A stretch of 64,000 bases of DNA from Lepus europaeus. Its lineage: Eukaryota; Chordata; Mammalia; Lagomorpha; Leporidae. The notes beneath the pieces were generated by a model. It did no database searches, was not told the DNA's origin, and saw only the letters and a program-made list of their open reading frames with translations. Positions 23,213 to 35,685 of the stretch are shown here, one piece after another (position 1 is the first letter of the stretch; each line of letters opens with the position of its first letter). The DNA lies in assembly GCF_033115175.1 (NCBI RefSeq), contig NC_084850.1, positions 2,479,024 to 2,543,023 on the forward strand. The letters are read 5' to 3'. Made by a program: the position numbers and the translations under genes.

Positions 23213-23545
23213 TAAGATTTATTTATTCATTTGAAAAAGCTAGATGGAGCAGGGGGGAAAGGAGAGAGGGAGAGAGAATGTTCCATTTGCTGATTCACTC
23301 TCCAAATGGCCGCAATGGCTGAGGATAGGCTAGGCTGAAGCCACAAGCCTGGAACTCCATCTAGGTGTTCAACGTCAGTAGCAGAGGCCCAACCACTTGG
23401 GTCATCTGCTGCTGCTCTCTTAAACCATTAGCAGGGAGCTTGAAAGGGAAGAGCAGGAGCTGGGACACAAACTGGCACCCACATGCAATACCAGCATCCC
23501 AGATAGAGGCTTCACTCACCATGTCACAACATCAGACTCTAAAAC
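23213..23545 (-). mobile_element. CSINE, diverged
   Basis: The reverse layout 'aagatttatttattcatttg', AG-rich tract, 'gattcactctccaaatgg', 'cttgggtcatctgctg' and a damaged head is typical of CSINE. Confidence 0.8.
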
Positions 23546-23669
23546 ATCTTTTTTTTTTTTTATAAGCGAACAATCCTTTCTGACCAAGAATTTATTCTGA
23601 AATATGTTGATTTCATTCTCTTAATCAGAAAGCAAATGGAAAGCTATATATGTCTCTCTCAAGAATAAA

Positions 23670-23972
23670 TGATGGGCTAGCACTGTGGTGTAGCTGGTTA
23701 ATCCTCCACCTATGGTGCCAGGATCCCATATGAGCGCTGGTTCTAGTCCAGGCTAGTCCTCTTCTGGTCCAGCTCTCTGCTATGGCCTGGGAAAGCATAG
23801 AAGATGGCCCAAGTGCATGGGGCCCTGCACCCATGTGGGAGACCTGGAGGACACTCTTGGTTCCTGGCTTCGGATTGGCCCAACTCCAGCCACTATGGCC
23901 TTTTGTGGAGTGAACCAGCCAATGGAAGACCTTTCTGTCTCTCCTCACTGTCTGTAACTTTAGCTGTCAAAT
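23670..23972 (+). mobile_element. CSINE, 3' tail invaded by an L1
   Basis: From 'gggctagcactgtggtgtag' to 'gtcaaataaataag' it is a full CSINE. Its A-rich tail is the insertion site of the following twin-primed L1. Confidence 0.85.
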
Positions 23973-24595
23973 AAATAAGGTGTAAGGTAGGGGTCTTGCT
24001 TCATGATTCTGCACGTGCAAATCCAATTTTCCCAGCACCATTTGTTGAATAGACTGTCCTTGCTCTAGGAATTGGTTTTAGCTCCTTGATCAAATATAAG
24101 TTGGCTGTAGATGTCTGGATTGATTTCTGGTGTTTCTATTCTGTTCCATTGGTCTATCCATCTGTTTCTGTACCAGTACCATGATGTTTTGATAACAACT
24201 GCCCTGTAGTATGTCCTGAAATCTGGTATTGTGATGCCTCCAGCTTTGTTTTTGTTGTACAAGATATGCACCTACTCCCCATGTAGGATCTCTGTCCTTA
24301 ATGTGTTGTACTATGTGAATTAATGGTATAACTAGTACTCAAAACAGTACTTTATACTTTGTGTTTCTGTGTGGGTGCAAACAATTGAAATCTTTACTTA
24401 GTATATGCTAAATTGATCTTCTGTATATAAAGATAATTGAAAATGAATCTTAATGAAGAATGGGATGGAGGAGGGAGAGGGAGATGGGATGGTTGCAGGA
24501 GGGAGGGTGGCTATGGGGGGGAAAAGCCGCTATAATCCAAAAGTTGTACTTTGGAAATTTATACTTATTAAATAAAAGTTAAAATAAATAAATAA
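23973..24595 (+). mobile_element. L1 with inverted 5' part (twin priming)
   Basis: Bases 23973-24257 are L1 ORF2 sequence in minus orientation, the same as 27665-27950, with residues such as [19 protein letters not shown] readable on the minus strand. Bases 24258-24595 are the plus-strand L1 3' end, from 'ctactccccatgtaggatc' to 'aataaaagttaaaataaata'. The two parts meet without spacer and the sequence normally lying between them is missing. This arrangement is the classic product of twin priming during L1 reverse transcription. Confidence 0.88.
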
Positions 24596-25500
24596 ATGAA
24601 ATATTTTTTAAAGAAAGATTTAATTTGTTAAAGTACATACCTACTTTAGAATTCTAGTAGTTTCAAAAATGAAGTCTCTGTATAGATTTGTATATCTGCT
24701 ATAGAAAGCATCTGTATTCATTTTATAAAATGACAAAGGCTAGTGAAAGTTCACTATGTATGTACATCATTATCAATATATGTGAAATAAAAAGTCTATT
24801 TTTACTGTGTGGTGAATCCGAGAGTCAGTTTTGAAATACTACACACCAAATTGTTATTGTAGTGACCTCTGATTAGGAGTATGAACTGTGCAGCAACTTT
24901 CTAACAGGGAAAATTGGGAGTCATTTGTACTACACAATCTTTTGCAGTAAGAACATATGTAGCACTACCTTTGTAATGAAAATATTTAAGTAACTCTGAC
25001 AAGAGAAGTACCAGCTGTGTCAGCTGAAGTGACTGCCAACTGATGCATCAGACAAAACCTGGAGTGTGAAGAGCTTGACACAGTGAAAGTTTACTTGTGC
25101 ACTTACATTCTGGTGCAGTTGGGCAGAGCCCCTCTGTACTCGAGTGCCCCAGAGAACCACATTGCTCCCACCTTGTGATTCCACCATTTCCACAAGAGGC
25201 TGCTACATTTGCTGTGGCAATGGGGGAGAAAGCATGGAGCTGGCATAGAGGTCCTCAAATGCCTAGCGTGGCAAGCTGTTATCTTTTGCTTATGGGTCAG
25301 TGGACAGGAAATTGCAGGACCTTCATAACTACAGGAAAGGGAGTAGGCCAAGTTGTGCGTGAGCACTTGCAGTCCCTCCCACAGACTGTTACATAGGATG
25401 TACTCACCAAGCAGCACCTACTATCATTTGTTATGACGATGAGTCTCTTCATTTCTAGGAGTTCCTGCCAAGGACAAGTTAGTCTTCAAATTCTCCAATA
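24596..25500. other. Intergenic stretch, no gene recognised
   Basis: Overlapping ORFs of about 100 codons occur on both strands at 25097-25417. They have no recognisable domain and mirror each other, which suggests chance openness in locally GC-richer DNA. Confidence 0.35.
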
Positions 25501-25501
25501 T

Positions 25502-28500
25502 GTTTTTTTTTTTAATTTTTTTTAATTTAGTAAATATAAATTTCCAAAGTACAGAATATGGATTACAATGGCTTCCCCCCATAATTTCCCTCCCACTCGC
25601 ACCCCCCATCTCCCGCTCCCTCTCCCATTCCATTCACAACAAGATTCATTTTCAATTATCTTTATATACAGAAAATTGATTTAGTATATATTAAGTAAAG
25701 ATTTCATCGGTTTGCACCCACACAGAAACACAAAGTGTAAAATACTGTTTCAGTACTAGTTATAGCATTACTTCACATTGGACAACACATTAAGGACAGA
25801 TCCCACATGAGACATAAGTACACAGTGACTCCTGTTGTTGATTTAACAATTTGACACTCTTGTTTATGGCGTCAGAAATCTCCTTAGGCACTAGTCATGA
25901 GTTGCCAAGGCTATGGAAGCCTTTTGAGTTTGCTGACTTCGATCTTATTCCGACAGGGTCATAGTCAAAGTGGAAGTTCTCTCATACCTTCAGAGAAAGG
26001 TACCTCCTTTTTTGATGGCCCCGTTCTTTCCACTGGGATCTCACTCGCAGAGATCTTTCATTTAGGTCTTTTTTTTTCCCAGAGTGTCTTAGCTTTCCAT
26101 GCCTAAAATACTCTCATGGGCTCTTCAGCCAGATCCGAATGCCTTAAGGGCTGATTCTGAGGCCAGAGTGCTATTTAGGACATCTGCCATTCTATGAGTC
26201 TGCTGTGTATACCACTTCCCATGATGGATCGTTCTCTCCCTTTTTGATTCTATCAGTTAGTATTAGCAGACACTAGTATTGTTTGTGTAATCCCTTTGAC
26301 TCTTAGACCTATCAGTGTGATCAACTGTGAACTGAATATGATCACTTGGACTAGTGAAATGGCATTGGTATAGGCCACCTTGATGGGTTTGTATTGGAAT
26401 CACCTGGCACATTTCTAACTCCACCATTTGGGGCAAGTCTGATTGAGCATGTTCCAAGTTGTATATCTCCTCCCTCTCTTACTCCCACTCTTATATTTAA
26501 CAGGGATCACTTTTCAGTTGAAATTTAAACACCTAAGAATAATTGTGTGTTAATTACAGAGTTCAACCAATAGTATTAAGTAGAACAAAAAAAAATACTA
26601 GGAGGGATAAAGTATTATAATGTACATCAACAGACAGGACAAGAAATGATCAAGTCACTGTTTCTCATAGTGTCCATTTCACTTCAGGTTATCCCTTTGG
26701 TGCTCAGTTAGTTGTTGCCGATCAGGGAAAACATATAATATTTGTCCCTTTGGTTCTGGCTTAATTCACTGAGCATCATGTTTTCCAGAGTCCTCCCTCT
26801 TGTTGCAAATGACCGGATTTCATTGTTTTTGACTGCTGTATAGTGTTCTACAGAGTACATGTCCCATAATTTCTTTATCCAGTCTGCTGTTGATGGGCAT
26901 TTGGGTTGGTTCCAGGTCTTAGCTATTGTGAATTGAGCTGCAATAAACATTGAGGGGCAGACTGCTTTTTTGTATGCCAATTTAATTTCCTTTGGATCAA
27001 TTCCAAGGAGTGGGATGGCTGGGTTGTATGGTAGGGTTATATTCAGGTTTCTGAGGAATCTCCAGACTGACTTCCATAGTGGTTTAACCAGTTTGCATTC
27101 CCACTGATAGTGGGTTAGTGTCCCTTTTCTCCCACATTTGCCAGCATCTGTTGTTGGTAGATTTCTGCATGTGAGCCATTCTAATTGGGGTGAGGTGAAA
27201 CCTCATTGTGGTTTTGATTTGCATTTCCCTGATTGCTAGTGATCTTGAACATTGTTTCATGTGTCTGTTGGCCATTTGGATTTCCTCTTTGGAAATATGT
27301 CTATTGAGGTCCTTGACACATCTCTTAAGTGGGTTGTTTGTTTTGATGTTGTGGAGTTTCTTGATCTCTTTGTAGATTCTGGTTATCAACCCTTGATCTG
27401 TTGCATAGTTTGCAAATATGTTTTCCCATTCTGTCGGTTGCCTCTTCACTCTCCTGACTGTTTCTTTTGAAGTACAGAAACTTCTCAATTGGATGCAATC
27501 CCAAATGTTAATTTTGGCTTTGACTGCCTGTGCCTCCAGGGTCTTTTCCAAGAAGTCTTTCCTGGTACCTATATCTCACAGGGTTTCTCCAATGCTCTCT
27601 AATAATTTGATGGTGTAGGGTCATAGATTTAAGTCTTTAATCCATGTTGAGTGGATTTTTATGTAAGGTGAAAGGTAGGGTCTTGCTTCATGATTCTGCA
27701 CGTGCAAATCCAATTTTCCCAGCATCATTTATTGAATAGACTGTCCTTGCTCCAGGAATTGGTTTTGGATCCTTGATCAAATATAAGTTGGCTGTAGATG
27801 TTTGGATTGATTTCTGGTGTTTCTATTCTGTTCCATTGGTCTATCCATCTGTTTCTGTACCAGTACCATGCTGTTTTGATAACAACTGCCCTGTAGTATG
27901 TCCTGAAATCTGGTTTTGTGATGCCTCCAGCTTTGTTTTTGTTGTATAAGATTGCTTTAGCTATTCGAGGTTTCCTGTGTCTCCACAGTTATTTCAACAT
28001 CATTTTTTCTAGATCTGAGAGGAATGTCTTTGGTATCTTGATTGGTATTGCATTGAATGTATAAATTGCTTTTGGGAGAATAGACATTTTGATGATATTG
28101 ATTCTTCCAGTCCATGAGCATGGAAGATTTCTCCATTTTTTGGTATCCTCTTCTATTTCTTTCTTTAAGGTTTTGTAATTTTCATTGTAGAGATATTTAA
28201 CGTCCTCGGTTAAGTTTATTCCAAGGTATTTGATTATTTTTGTGGCTATTGTGAATGGGATTGATCTTAGAAATTCTTCCTCAGCCGTGGCATTGCCTGT
28301 GTATACAAAGGCTGTTGATTTTTGTGCATTGATTTTATATCCTGCTACTTTGCCAAACTCTTCTATGAGTTCCAATAGTCTCTTAGTAGAGTTCTTTGGG
28401 TCCCCTAAATAAAGAATCATATCATCTGCAAAGAGGGATAGTTTGAGTTCGTCCTTCCCGATTTGTATCCCTTTAATTTCTTTTTCTTGCCTAATAGCTC

Positions 28501-29315
28501 TGGCTAAAACTTCGAGAACTATATTGAATAGCAGTGGTGAGATTGGGCATCCCCGTCTGGTACCAGGTCTCAGTGGAAATGCTTCCAACTTTTCCCCATT
28601 CAATAGGATGTTGGCCATGGGTTTTTCATAAATTGCTTTGATTGTATTGAGGAATGTTCCTTCCATACCCAGTTTGCTTAGAGTTTTCATCATAAAAGGG
28701 TGTTGTATTTTATCAAATGCTTTCTCTGTGTCTATTGAGAGAATCATATGGTTTTTCTTCTGCAGTCGGTTAATATTGTTTATCACTTTGATTGTTTTGG
28801 GAACATTGAACCATCCCTGCATACCAGGGATAAATCCCACTTGGTCTGGGTGGATGATCTTTCTGATGTGTTGTTGCATTTTATTGGCCAGAATTTTACT
28901 GATGATTTTTGCATCTGTGTTCATCAGGGATATTGGTCTGTAATTCTCTTTCAATGCTGCATCTTTTTCCGGCTTAGGAATTAAGGTGATGCTGGCTTCA
29001 TAGAAAGAATTTGGGAGGATTCCCTCTTTTTCGATTATTCTGAATAATTTGAGAAGAATTGGAGTTAGTTCTTCTCTAAATGTCTGGTAGAATTCAGCCA
29101 TGAATCCTTCTGATCCTGGGCTTTTCTTTGTTGGGAGGGCCTTTATTACTGTTTCAATTTCTGTCTCTGTTATGGGTCTGTTTAGGTTTTCTATGTCTTC
29201 CTGGCTCAATTTAGGTAGGTTGTATGTGTCCAGGAATCTATCCATTTCTGACAGATTTCCCTGTTTGCTGGCATACAAGTCCTTGTAGTAATTTCTGATG
29301 ATTAGAATCAACTTT
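25502..29315 (-). mobile_element. L1, 3.8 kb, 5'-truncated, minus strand
   Basis: On the minus strand it runs from the finger/palm part of ORF2 (29315) through the 3' UTR to a poly(A) tract (poly-T at 25504-25530). The ORF2 C-terminal part is broken into separate frames (27084-27551, 26708-26980). The copy at 56610-59930 shares almost all of this length in the same orientation. I found no convincing target-site duplication. Confidence 0.93.
27989..29311 (-). pseudogene. L1 ORF2 fragment, reverse-transcriptase domain
   Basis: An uninterrupted 440-codon frame of the L1 ORF2 polyprotein, which copies L1 RNA into DNA at the nicked target. It holds the reverse-transcriptase core: [15 protein letters not shown] near residue 60, LIPKPEKD and YRPISLMN (about 110-130), [11 protein letters not shown] (about 194-204) and the catalytic [11 protein letters not shown] (about 303-313). 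The endonuclease domain is absent because of 5' truncation, and the frame is lost after LEKMMLK, so no full ORF2 protein can be made. It has no promoter of its own. Confidence 0.93.
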
Positions 29316-29764
29316 TAAGAATTGAAATTGTGTATGACTCTCAATCACCTTATTCAATCCTGCTTTATTATATAAGCTTCCTTTGGCGTCCTTGTATTTT
29401 CAAAGAGATACTGTGATGTGCCAATAAGAGAAAAATGAATTAAAGTCAGAAGACTGGCCTCAGTCTAGGAGAGGGGAAAAGAGTGCAGGTCTTAGAGGAA
29501 TTCAGACTTGGGGCCTACGATCTCCCCCCAGCCACATAATTTACTAGTCAGAGATCCTGGAATTCCCAAAGCCTATGATCCCTGGGCAGTAGGACTGTGG
29601 AATGTGTACAATGTATCTAAAGCACCCTGTGCAGGGCCTGGTGTGTACTGGAAGTTTCATGATTGACAAGTGGCTGTTACTGTACTATCATTGGACACCA
29701 GGCCCAACTACTCTGAGATGCTATTGCTGCTGTCCTGTTCTCTGGGACATATTAGAAAATATTC
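29316..29764. other. Intergenic stretch, no gene recognised
   Basis: Non-repetitive as far as I can tell. There is no defensible ORF and nothing like a promoter. Confidence 0.35.
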
Positions 29765-29765
29765 A

Positions 29766-30095
29766 GACAGGGGCTGCTGCTGTGGCATAAAGGATTAAGC
29801 TTCTACTGCAGTGTCAGCATCCCATGTGGGCACTGGTTTCAATCCTGTCTGTTCCACTTCCTATCCAACTTCCTGCTAATGTGCCTGGGAAGGCAGCAGA
29901 AGATGACTCAAGTACTTGGTCCCTGCGCCCACGTGGGAGACCAGGAAGAGCATCCTGGCTCCTGGTTTCAGATCATTCCAGCACCAGCCATTGCAGCCAT
30001 TTTGGGAGTGAACCAGTGGATGGAAAATCTCTCTCTCCTTTCCTCTCTTCCCCTCCTTCTCTGTCTTTCAAATAAACAAATAAATAATTCTGAAA
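29766..30095 (+). mobile_element. CSINE, moderately diverged
   Basis: From 'ggggctgctgctgtggcata' through 'gaagatgactcaagtacttg' and a CT-rich part to 'caaataaacaaataaataat', it is a complete plus-strand CSINE. Confidence 0.85.
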
Positions 30096-30930
30096 ATATG
30101 CAGTCAACAAGACATGAAATTAGTCAAGCAATGATGTTTCATGAATAAATCAAACTAATAGTACCACTTAGAGAACAGATTTCAAAATCTGGTTGTGGAG
30201 GAATCTTTTACCATTACATATATATCAAAGCTGCTAGAATTTGAGTCAAGGATCAACTTCTTCCCTCCCATCCACCTCATTTTCCATCCCAACCACTATT
30301 GTCATTCATTACCACCCTATAATCTAGTCACAACGTTTTAAATACAGTCTGCTCTGGTGCTCCCAACCAGGCAGAGGAGTACCTGCCAGGGGCTTTGGGC
30401 CTCATTCTCTGGGAGTCATCCTTCTGTCTCAGAAGAGTCGTTCACATAAAAATATATCAATCACGTGATTCTTGCTCTGTGTTCAACTTCGCTGGGACAA
30501 GGACCCAGGACACCTTTGAAACCTACCCCCAGTTTAGATTCTTCTTTGCTTCATATGATATCCAGAAAGGAGCCATACAGTGAAGTACTTAGTTCCAGGC
30601 TTTTCTCTTAGCCATAAGACCCAGTCCCTGAGGGTCACCTTAGCCTCATCACATCAAATTTCCACAGAAGGAAATACAGTCTCTCAAAGCTCACAACTTG
30701 GGGCATTTACACTGGAATGCCCTCCCTTGAAGCCCCATTCCTTTTTTGGTTCTTTTAATTGGAGAGGACATCTCACCATCTTCCTCCTATGAGGGCTGCT
30801 ATTGGACTCTATCCTTCTCTGGGAGGGTGGGTATGGCCTGTCTGAGATCTGCAGTCCTAAAACAGAACCTTCCACAGAGCAGAGTCTCAATGAAAGAAGA
30901 AGAAATGAGCCAGTGAATGAGGGTTTCATT
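30096..30930. other. Intergenic stretch downstream of the MAGE-B exon
   Basis: No repeat recognised. Short ORFs on both strands are without identifiable features. It lies just beyond the likely transcript end of the MAGE-B gene. Confidence 0.35.
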
Positions 30931-30944
30931 TATCATAATTTAAT

Positions 30945-30950
30945 TTTATT
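30945..30950 (-). terminator. Candidate poly(A) signal of the MAGE-B gene
   Basis: AATAAA on the minus strand, about 455 bases beyond the MAGE-B stop codon. Such a 3' UTR length is normal for the family. Transcript data would be needed to prove use. Confidence 0.5.
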
Positions 30951-31406
30951 GCAATATGCTAATGGAGGTATATATCTTTTAACTCTGCAGAAGAAAACAC
31001 TATAGGCAATAAAAGTAGACAAAAATTACTTTAATTCTCAACACCTTTTGTTTTACTGTTGACATCTTTCCCATTTCCAAGAAGTCTATTTCAATGCCAT
31101 GTCATTTTGTTGCAGATCTCAAAACAAGATGACAATTTTCCCATTTTTTAACAAAACTCTGAAACTGGATAAACAGCTATATTTAAGTGATATAGTTTGC
31201 AAACATATAACATGAAGGTAATTATAAATTCCATTAAAAGGAACAACATTTGAAAGATAGTAAAAAGAAAACAAAAGTCACCAATGAAGAAAAGGAACAC
31301 AATACTGTTATACACACAGTTCTTTCAAGCCCCATCTTACCCTTCTACTATTTAGGATGCTGACTGCTCTCTCTTCGAGCACAGAGTAAAGAATCTGCCT
31401 CTGACT

Positions 31407-32480
31407 TCACTTGGGAAAGAAGCAGCTGAACATGGACCTGGAATTTGCCTCGGCGCACTCAGTAGCTCTGACTATAACTTTAGCTCGGGCTTCCTCATCT
31501 CTCAAAGCCTCCTCATACCATATAGGAAGGGCACTGGGGACAGTATCATTGATCTTGGCCAAAAACTCCAATATTTTCATCTTGGTGGTTTCAGCATGGG
31601 CCCTTGGGCCCCACAGATACTCATAGCGAGCAGGATCACTATGGGGTACCTGCCGGCACTCCAAGTACCCTTCTCGCACCCAATCTTCAGTGAGGAGCTT
31701 CCTGGGCTCCCCGTAGATGAAGTGTTCCTTCCCATCATACACCCCCATTGCATTCAGTACTTCCCAGACATCCTCCTCAGGAGCACAGTTGCCATCCAGA
31801 AAGATCACACTCAGGATATTTATCAGGAGGCCAACCTTGGGCATGCTCGGAATGTCACCCAGCATCCCATCATAGGTGAGGCCCAGAGAAGGGACGAGGA
31901 CATAGGTTTGGCCAGAGGAGTCTACTTTCTTTATATCAATACCAAAAACCAACTGCATGCACTCATAGACTTTGTTGAAGATCACAGGAAAATAGTTTTC
32001 ATAGATGTTGATGATACAATTCTGCATTTCTGCCTTGGTGACTGGCTCCTTCATTCGATACTTCAATAGCAGGAGCTGCACTAAATCAGCCACCTTATCA
32101 TCTATGGTATCTCTAATCAAGGACTCAGCATCTGGCAGGACTTTCAAGGTACATGGATTTTTCTCTTCTTGGCTGCTGGAGCCCTGATCTAATTCGACTG
32201 ATGGAGTAACTACAGAAGTGGCAGAGCAAGAGGCTCTATGGGAACCCTGACAGGAAATTGGGCCCCCAGCAACAGAAACTTCCTTTGTATTGCTTGAGGT
32301 AAGATAAGAGCAAGAAGCAGAGGAGGTGGAACAGGAGGGAAAGAAAGAGGTGGCAGCTTCCTTTTTAGCCTCAAGATCCTGTGCATACACAAGGCCCTGC
32401 ACCTTACATTGGGAATGAAGGCCTTCCTCAAGCTTGAATTTCTTACTCTTTTTACTAATCTTCTGTGAAGCCTGATGTAT
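31407..32480 (-). CDS. MAGE-B family protein (MAGEB16/B18-like); usual start codon reads ATA
   Basis: MAGE proteins bind RING E3 ubiquitin ligases through the MAGE homology domain (MHD) and steer their activity; MAGE-B members are X-linked and normally testis-specific. From 32402 the frame runs 331 codons without a stop. A Ser-rich N-terminal part comes first, then the MHD with DDKVADLVQLLLLKYRMKEP, KAEMQNCI, MPKVGLLINILSVIF, GNCAPEEDVWEVLNAMGVY, EPRKLL and RYEYLWGPRAHAE, ending with YEEALRDEE and a short basic tail. This is the family's usual single coding exon. The frame stays open upstream to about 32619, across a good splice acceptor (exon begin 32546), but contains no ATG. At 32478-32480, where MAGE genes have the start within 'GTCATCATG', this copy has GTCATCATA. 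Initiation must come from a spliced upstream exon or a non-AUG codon, or the gene is newly dead. The first in-frame ATG lies inside the MHD. Confidence 0.9.
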   Translation of the reverse strand: MHQASQKISKKSKKFKLEEGLHSQCKVQGLVYAQDLEAKKEAATSFFPSCSTSSASCSYLTSSNTKEVSVAGGPISCQGSHRASCSATSVVTPSVELDQGSSSQEEKNPCTLKVLPDAESLIRDTIDDKVADLVQLLLLKYRMKEPVTKAEMQNCIINIYENYFPVIFNKVYECMQLVFGIDIKKVDSSGQTYVLVPSLGLTYDGMLGDIPSMPKVGLLINILSVIFLDGNCAPEEDVWEVLNAMGVYDGKEHFIYGEPRKLLTEDWVREGYLECRQVPHSDPARYEYLWGPRAHAETTKMKILEFLAKINDTVPSALPIWYEEALRDEEARAKVIVRATECAEANSRSMFSCFFPK

Positions 32481-32545
32481 GATGACTTGGGTGGAAGGCA
32501 GCAGGTAAGACTTGGGGCAGCAACTCAGTGATGGGGACTCACATA

Positions 32546-32548
32546 CCT
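32546..32548 (-). promoter_or_regulatory. Splice acceptor of the MAGE-B coding exon
   Basis: On the minus strand a pyrimidine-rich run (CTCTCCCTCTCTCCTCCAG) precedes GTATGTGAG. The coding frame is open across this junction, so an upstream exon could add in-frame residues. Confidence 0.55.
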
Positions 32549-32833
32549 GGAGGAGAGAGGGAGAGCATGAGTGACTGAGGCTGAGAATCTCACTCTTGGT
32601 GGCTGTGACAAAGTTTCACTTACAAGCCTTCTCTTTGAGTCAGGAATGAAGACCTCACAGGGCTTCTGTCCTGCTGGTGGGATGGTCTCCTGAGAAGTGG
32701 AAGGTGGAAGTGAGAGAGACAGCAGAATGCAAGGACCTAGGACTGAAGCAGAGTGGACGGGACTAGAAGCTATGGCGTCCTCTCTGTTCTAGGATTTGTA
32801 AGGCCTTGTGTCCACTTTCAAGGGGTACACCTT

Positions 32834-33754
32834 ACCTTGACTCTTGGCACTTTCTGGGCTGTGTCTGTTCCGTGATCTGCAGGTATTGCCTCAGACCGAG
32901 ACCTTTTCCAGATGTTTTCTGGAATTCCTGTAAGATGAATTGCAGGGACCCACAGTTGGCAGACTGCAAGCAGCAGCCTGGGCCCCAAAGACCTGAAAGG
33001 AAAGCACAACTCTGCAAGGTCCCCACTGGGCTGGAGTGTATGGTCTCCTCTGTGCTCACTCAGGGCCTCATTTTCCCCTGGGAGGGCCTAGACTCAACTC
33101 CTCTGCTGGCCTGAGACAAAGTCTCACAGCAGATTCCCTAAGAGGGAAAAAAGGCAGTGAAGGGTCCTGCATTTGGTCATACTTTCCAAATGGCAACAGG
33201 AAGAGGTGGTCAAATTCAGTGTGTTCATGTTTCCTGGGATGGGGTCTTGAGTGTTGTCACCTACATGACTATCAGGACTTCCCTCCATTTACCTGAAGCC
33301 ACTTCCCTGAAATCTGCATCTCGCCTAACTTTTTTGAGATATCAAATATGGAAATGATGGGGTACTACATACAGACATCATGCCTCAGGTTCTCCTATGG
33401 CTGACAGAAGGGGCAGGGAAGGCTGAAACAATGTTCTGATGTGTAAAGTCCTATCAGTCCTTCCTCAGGATCCTCACCCTGATGACAGAGCATGGGACTC
33501 CTCCCTTGACTGACATGAGCTAGCCCTCTGTTCTAAAGCCTTCCTTCCCCCAGATTCCCATAGTGTGTAAGTTAGCAAACCTTACATCTTTCTGCTTTCC
33601 AACCCATTGCCTCAACCTGAGTAGCCCAAGAATCACAACAGGAGCACAGTCACCCAGGATTCACAACAGGAGCACAGGATGCTGAGTATGTGTGGAGGCA
33701 GAGCCTCTTATTTGGATTTCAGGGTCTTCTTTGCTGTCCCTCAGGGTCCTCACC
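32834..33754 (-). promoter_or_regulatory. Repeated MAGE 5' non-coding exon/donor blocks
   Basis: On the minus strand the donor-like motif GAATCAAG|GTGAGG (exon end 33754) and GAGTCAAG|GTAAGG (exon end 32836) are two copies of one block, with a weaker relative near 33470-33510. A third good copy is at 38323. MAGE genes are known to carry such repeated alternative 5' exons ahead of the coding exon. There is no ORF in these blocks. Confidence 0.55.
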
Positions 33755-35062
33755 TTGATTCTTGACAGGTCCTGGAACTCCTCTCTTCACAGATTTAAAA
33801 AAAATTGGAAAAAATAAACAAAATTGATGCATCATTGGCCCAACTAACCAAAACAGAGGACAAAGACCCAAATCAATAAAATTAGAGATGAAAAATGAAA
33901 TTTCACATCAGATAACACAGAAATAGAAAAGAATCATCAGGAATTACTGCAAAAGTTGTCTGCCAACAAATCAGGAAACCTAGACAAAAATGGATATATT
34001 CCTCTACATATACAAGCTACCTAAATTGAAACATGAAGACAGAGCAAATCTAAACAGACCAATAATCAAACGAAAATGGAATCAGTAATAAAGAACCTTC
34101 CAATAAAGAAAAGCCCAGGACAGTTTAGCTTCACTGCTAAATTCTACGATACATTTAAAGAAGAACTAACTCCAACTCTTCTCAAGCTACTCAAAACAAT
34201 TGCAAGGGAGGGAATCCTCCCAAATCCCTTCTATGAAATCAGCATCACCTTAATTTCTAAACCTGAAAAAGATACAACAGAGAAACAGAACTACAGGCCA
34301 ATTTCCCCGATGAATATAGACACAAAAATCCTCAATAAAATACTAGCCAAATGAATCCAGAAACAAATCAGGAAGCTCATTCACCTGGACCAAGTGGGAT
34401 TTATCCTTGGTATGAAGGGATGGTTCAACATTCCCAAATCAATGTGACACATCACCCTAACAAACTGAAGAACAAAATATGCAGAGAAACCATCTGATAA
34501 AACACAACACCCTTTCATGATGAAAACTTTGAGCAAACTGAGTACAGAAGGAACATTCCTCAACACAATCAAGGCAATTTATGACAAACTCATGGCCAGC
34601 TTCCTATTGAGTGGGGAAAAGTTAGAAGCATTCCCACTAAGATCCGGAACCAGACAAGGATGCCCAGTCTCACCACTGCTATTCAAAATAGTCCTAGAAG
34701 TTTTAGTCAGAGCCATTAGGCAAGAAAAGAAATCAAAGGCATACAAATTGGGAAGGAGGAAGTCAAACTATCTCTATTTGCATATGACATGATGCTATAT
34801 ATAGGGCATCCAAAAGACTCCACTAAGAGACTATTAGAACTCATAGAAGAGATTGATAAAGTGGCAGGACATAAAATAAACACACAAAAATCAATAGCCT
34901 TTGTACACACAGACAATGCCATGGCTGAGAAAGAACTTCTAAGATCAATCCCATTCGCAATAGCTATAAAAAAATCAAATAACTTGGAATAAATTTAACA
35001 AAGTACATCAAAGATCTCTATGATGACAATTGCAAAACATTACAGAAAGAGATGAAGACATA

Positions 35063-35519
35063 ACAAGTTCAGAGTTGGTGAACTCAAGGGACTTCCATAG
35101 CCTAGACAGCTCATAGCAAGAGTCTCGGGTGATTGCTGACATCATAAATAAGAATGCCAATTGTTAAATCAACAACGGGAGTCACTGGGTATATGCTCCC
35201 CACGTAGGATCTCTGTCCTTAATGTGTTTTACTATGAAACTTAAAAACAACACTACTAGTGGAACAATACCCTATACCTTGTGCGGTTGTGTGAGTGCAG
35301 CCTTTTGAAATCCTTGCTTAGTATATACTAAGTTGATCTTTAGTATATGAAGGTAAAATGAAACTCGATAAAGGGCGGGATGTGAGAGGGAGAGGGGAGG
35401 GCCACGGGAGGGAGGGAAGTTGGGGGGGAAGCCACAACAATACAAAAGTTGCACTTTGTATATTCACATTTATGAAATAAAAAATAAAAAAATTAAAAAA
35501 GAAATAAACAAAAAAAGAT
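35063..35519 (+). mobile_element. Nested L1 3' end, 11-base target-site duplication
   Basis: It starts 'acaagttcagagttggtg' and ends in an A-rich tail. The 11 bases atgaagacata flank it at 35052-35062 and 35520-35530. The host L1 resumes directly afterwards. It closely matches 4980-5432. Confidence 0.92.
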
Positions 35520-35685
35520 ATGAAGACATAAAAAAATGGAAAAATCTTCCATGATCATGGATTGAAAGAGTCAATATCATTAAAATGTCCATACTACCAA
35601 AAACAAATTACAGATTCAATGTGATACCAATCAAAATACCAAGGACATTCTTTTCTGAAATAGAAAAAACGATGCTGAAATTCAT

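Noticed and set aside
25097-25417. Facing ORFs of about 100 codons on both strands
   Set aside because: No recognisable domain, no splice or promoter signals, and the mirrored openness is typical of chance.
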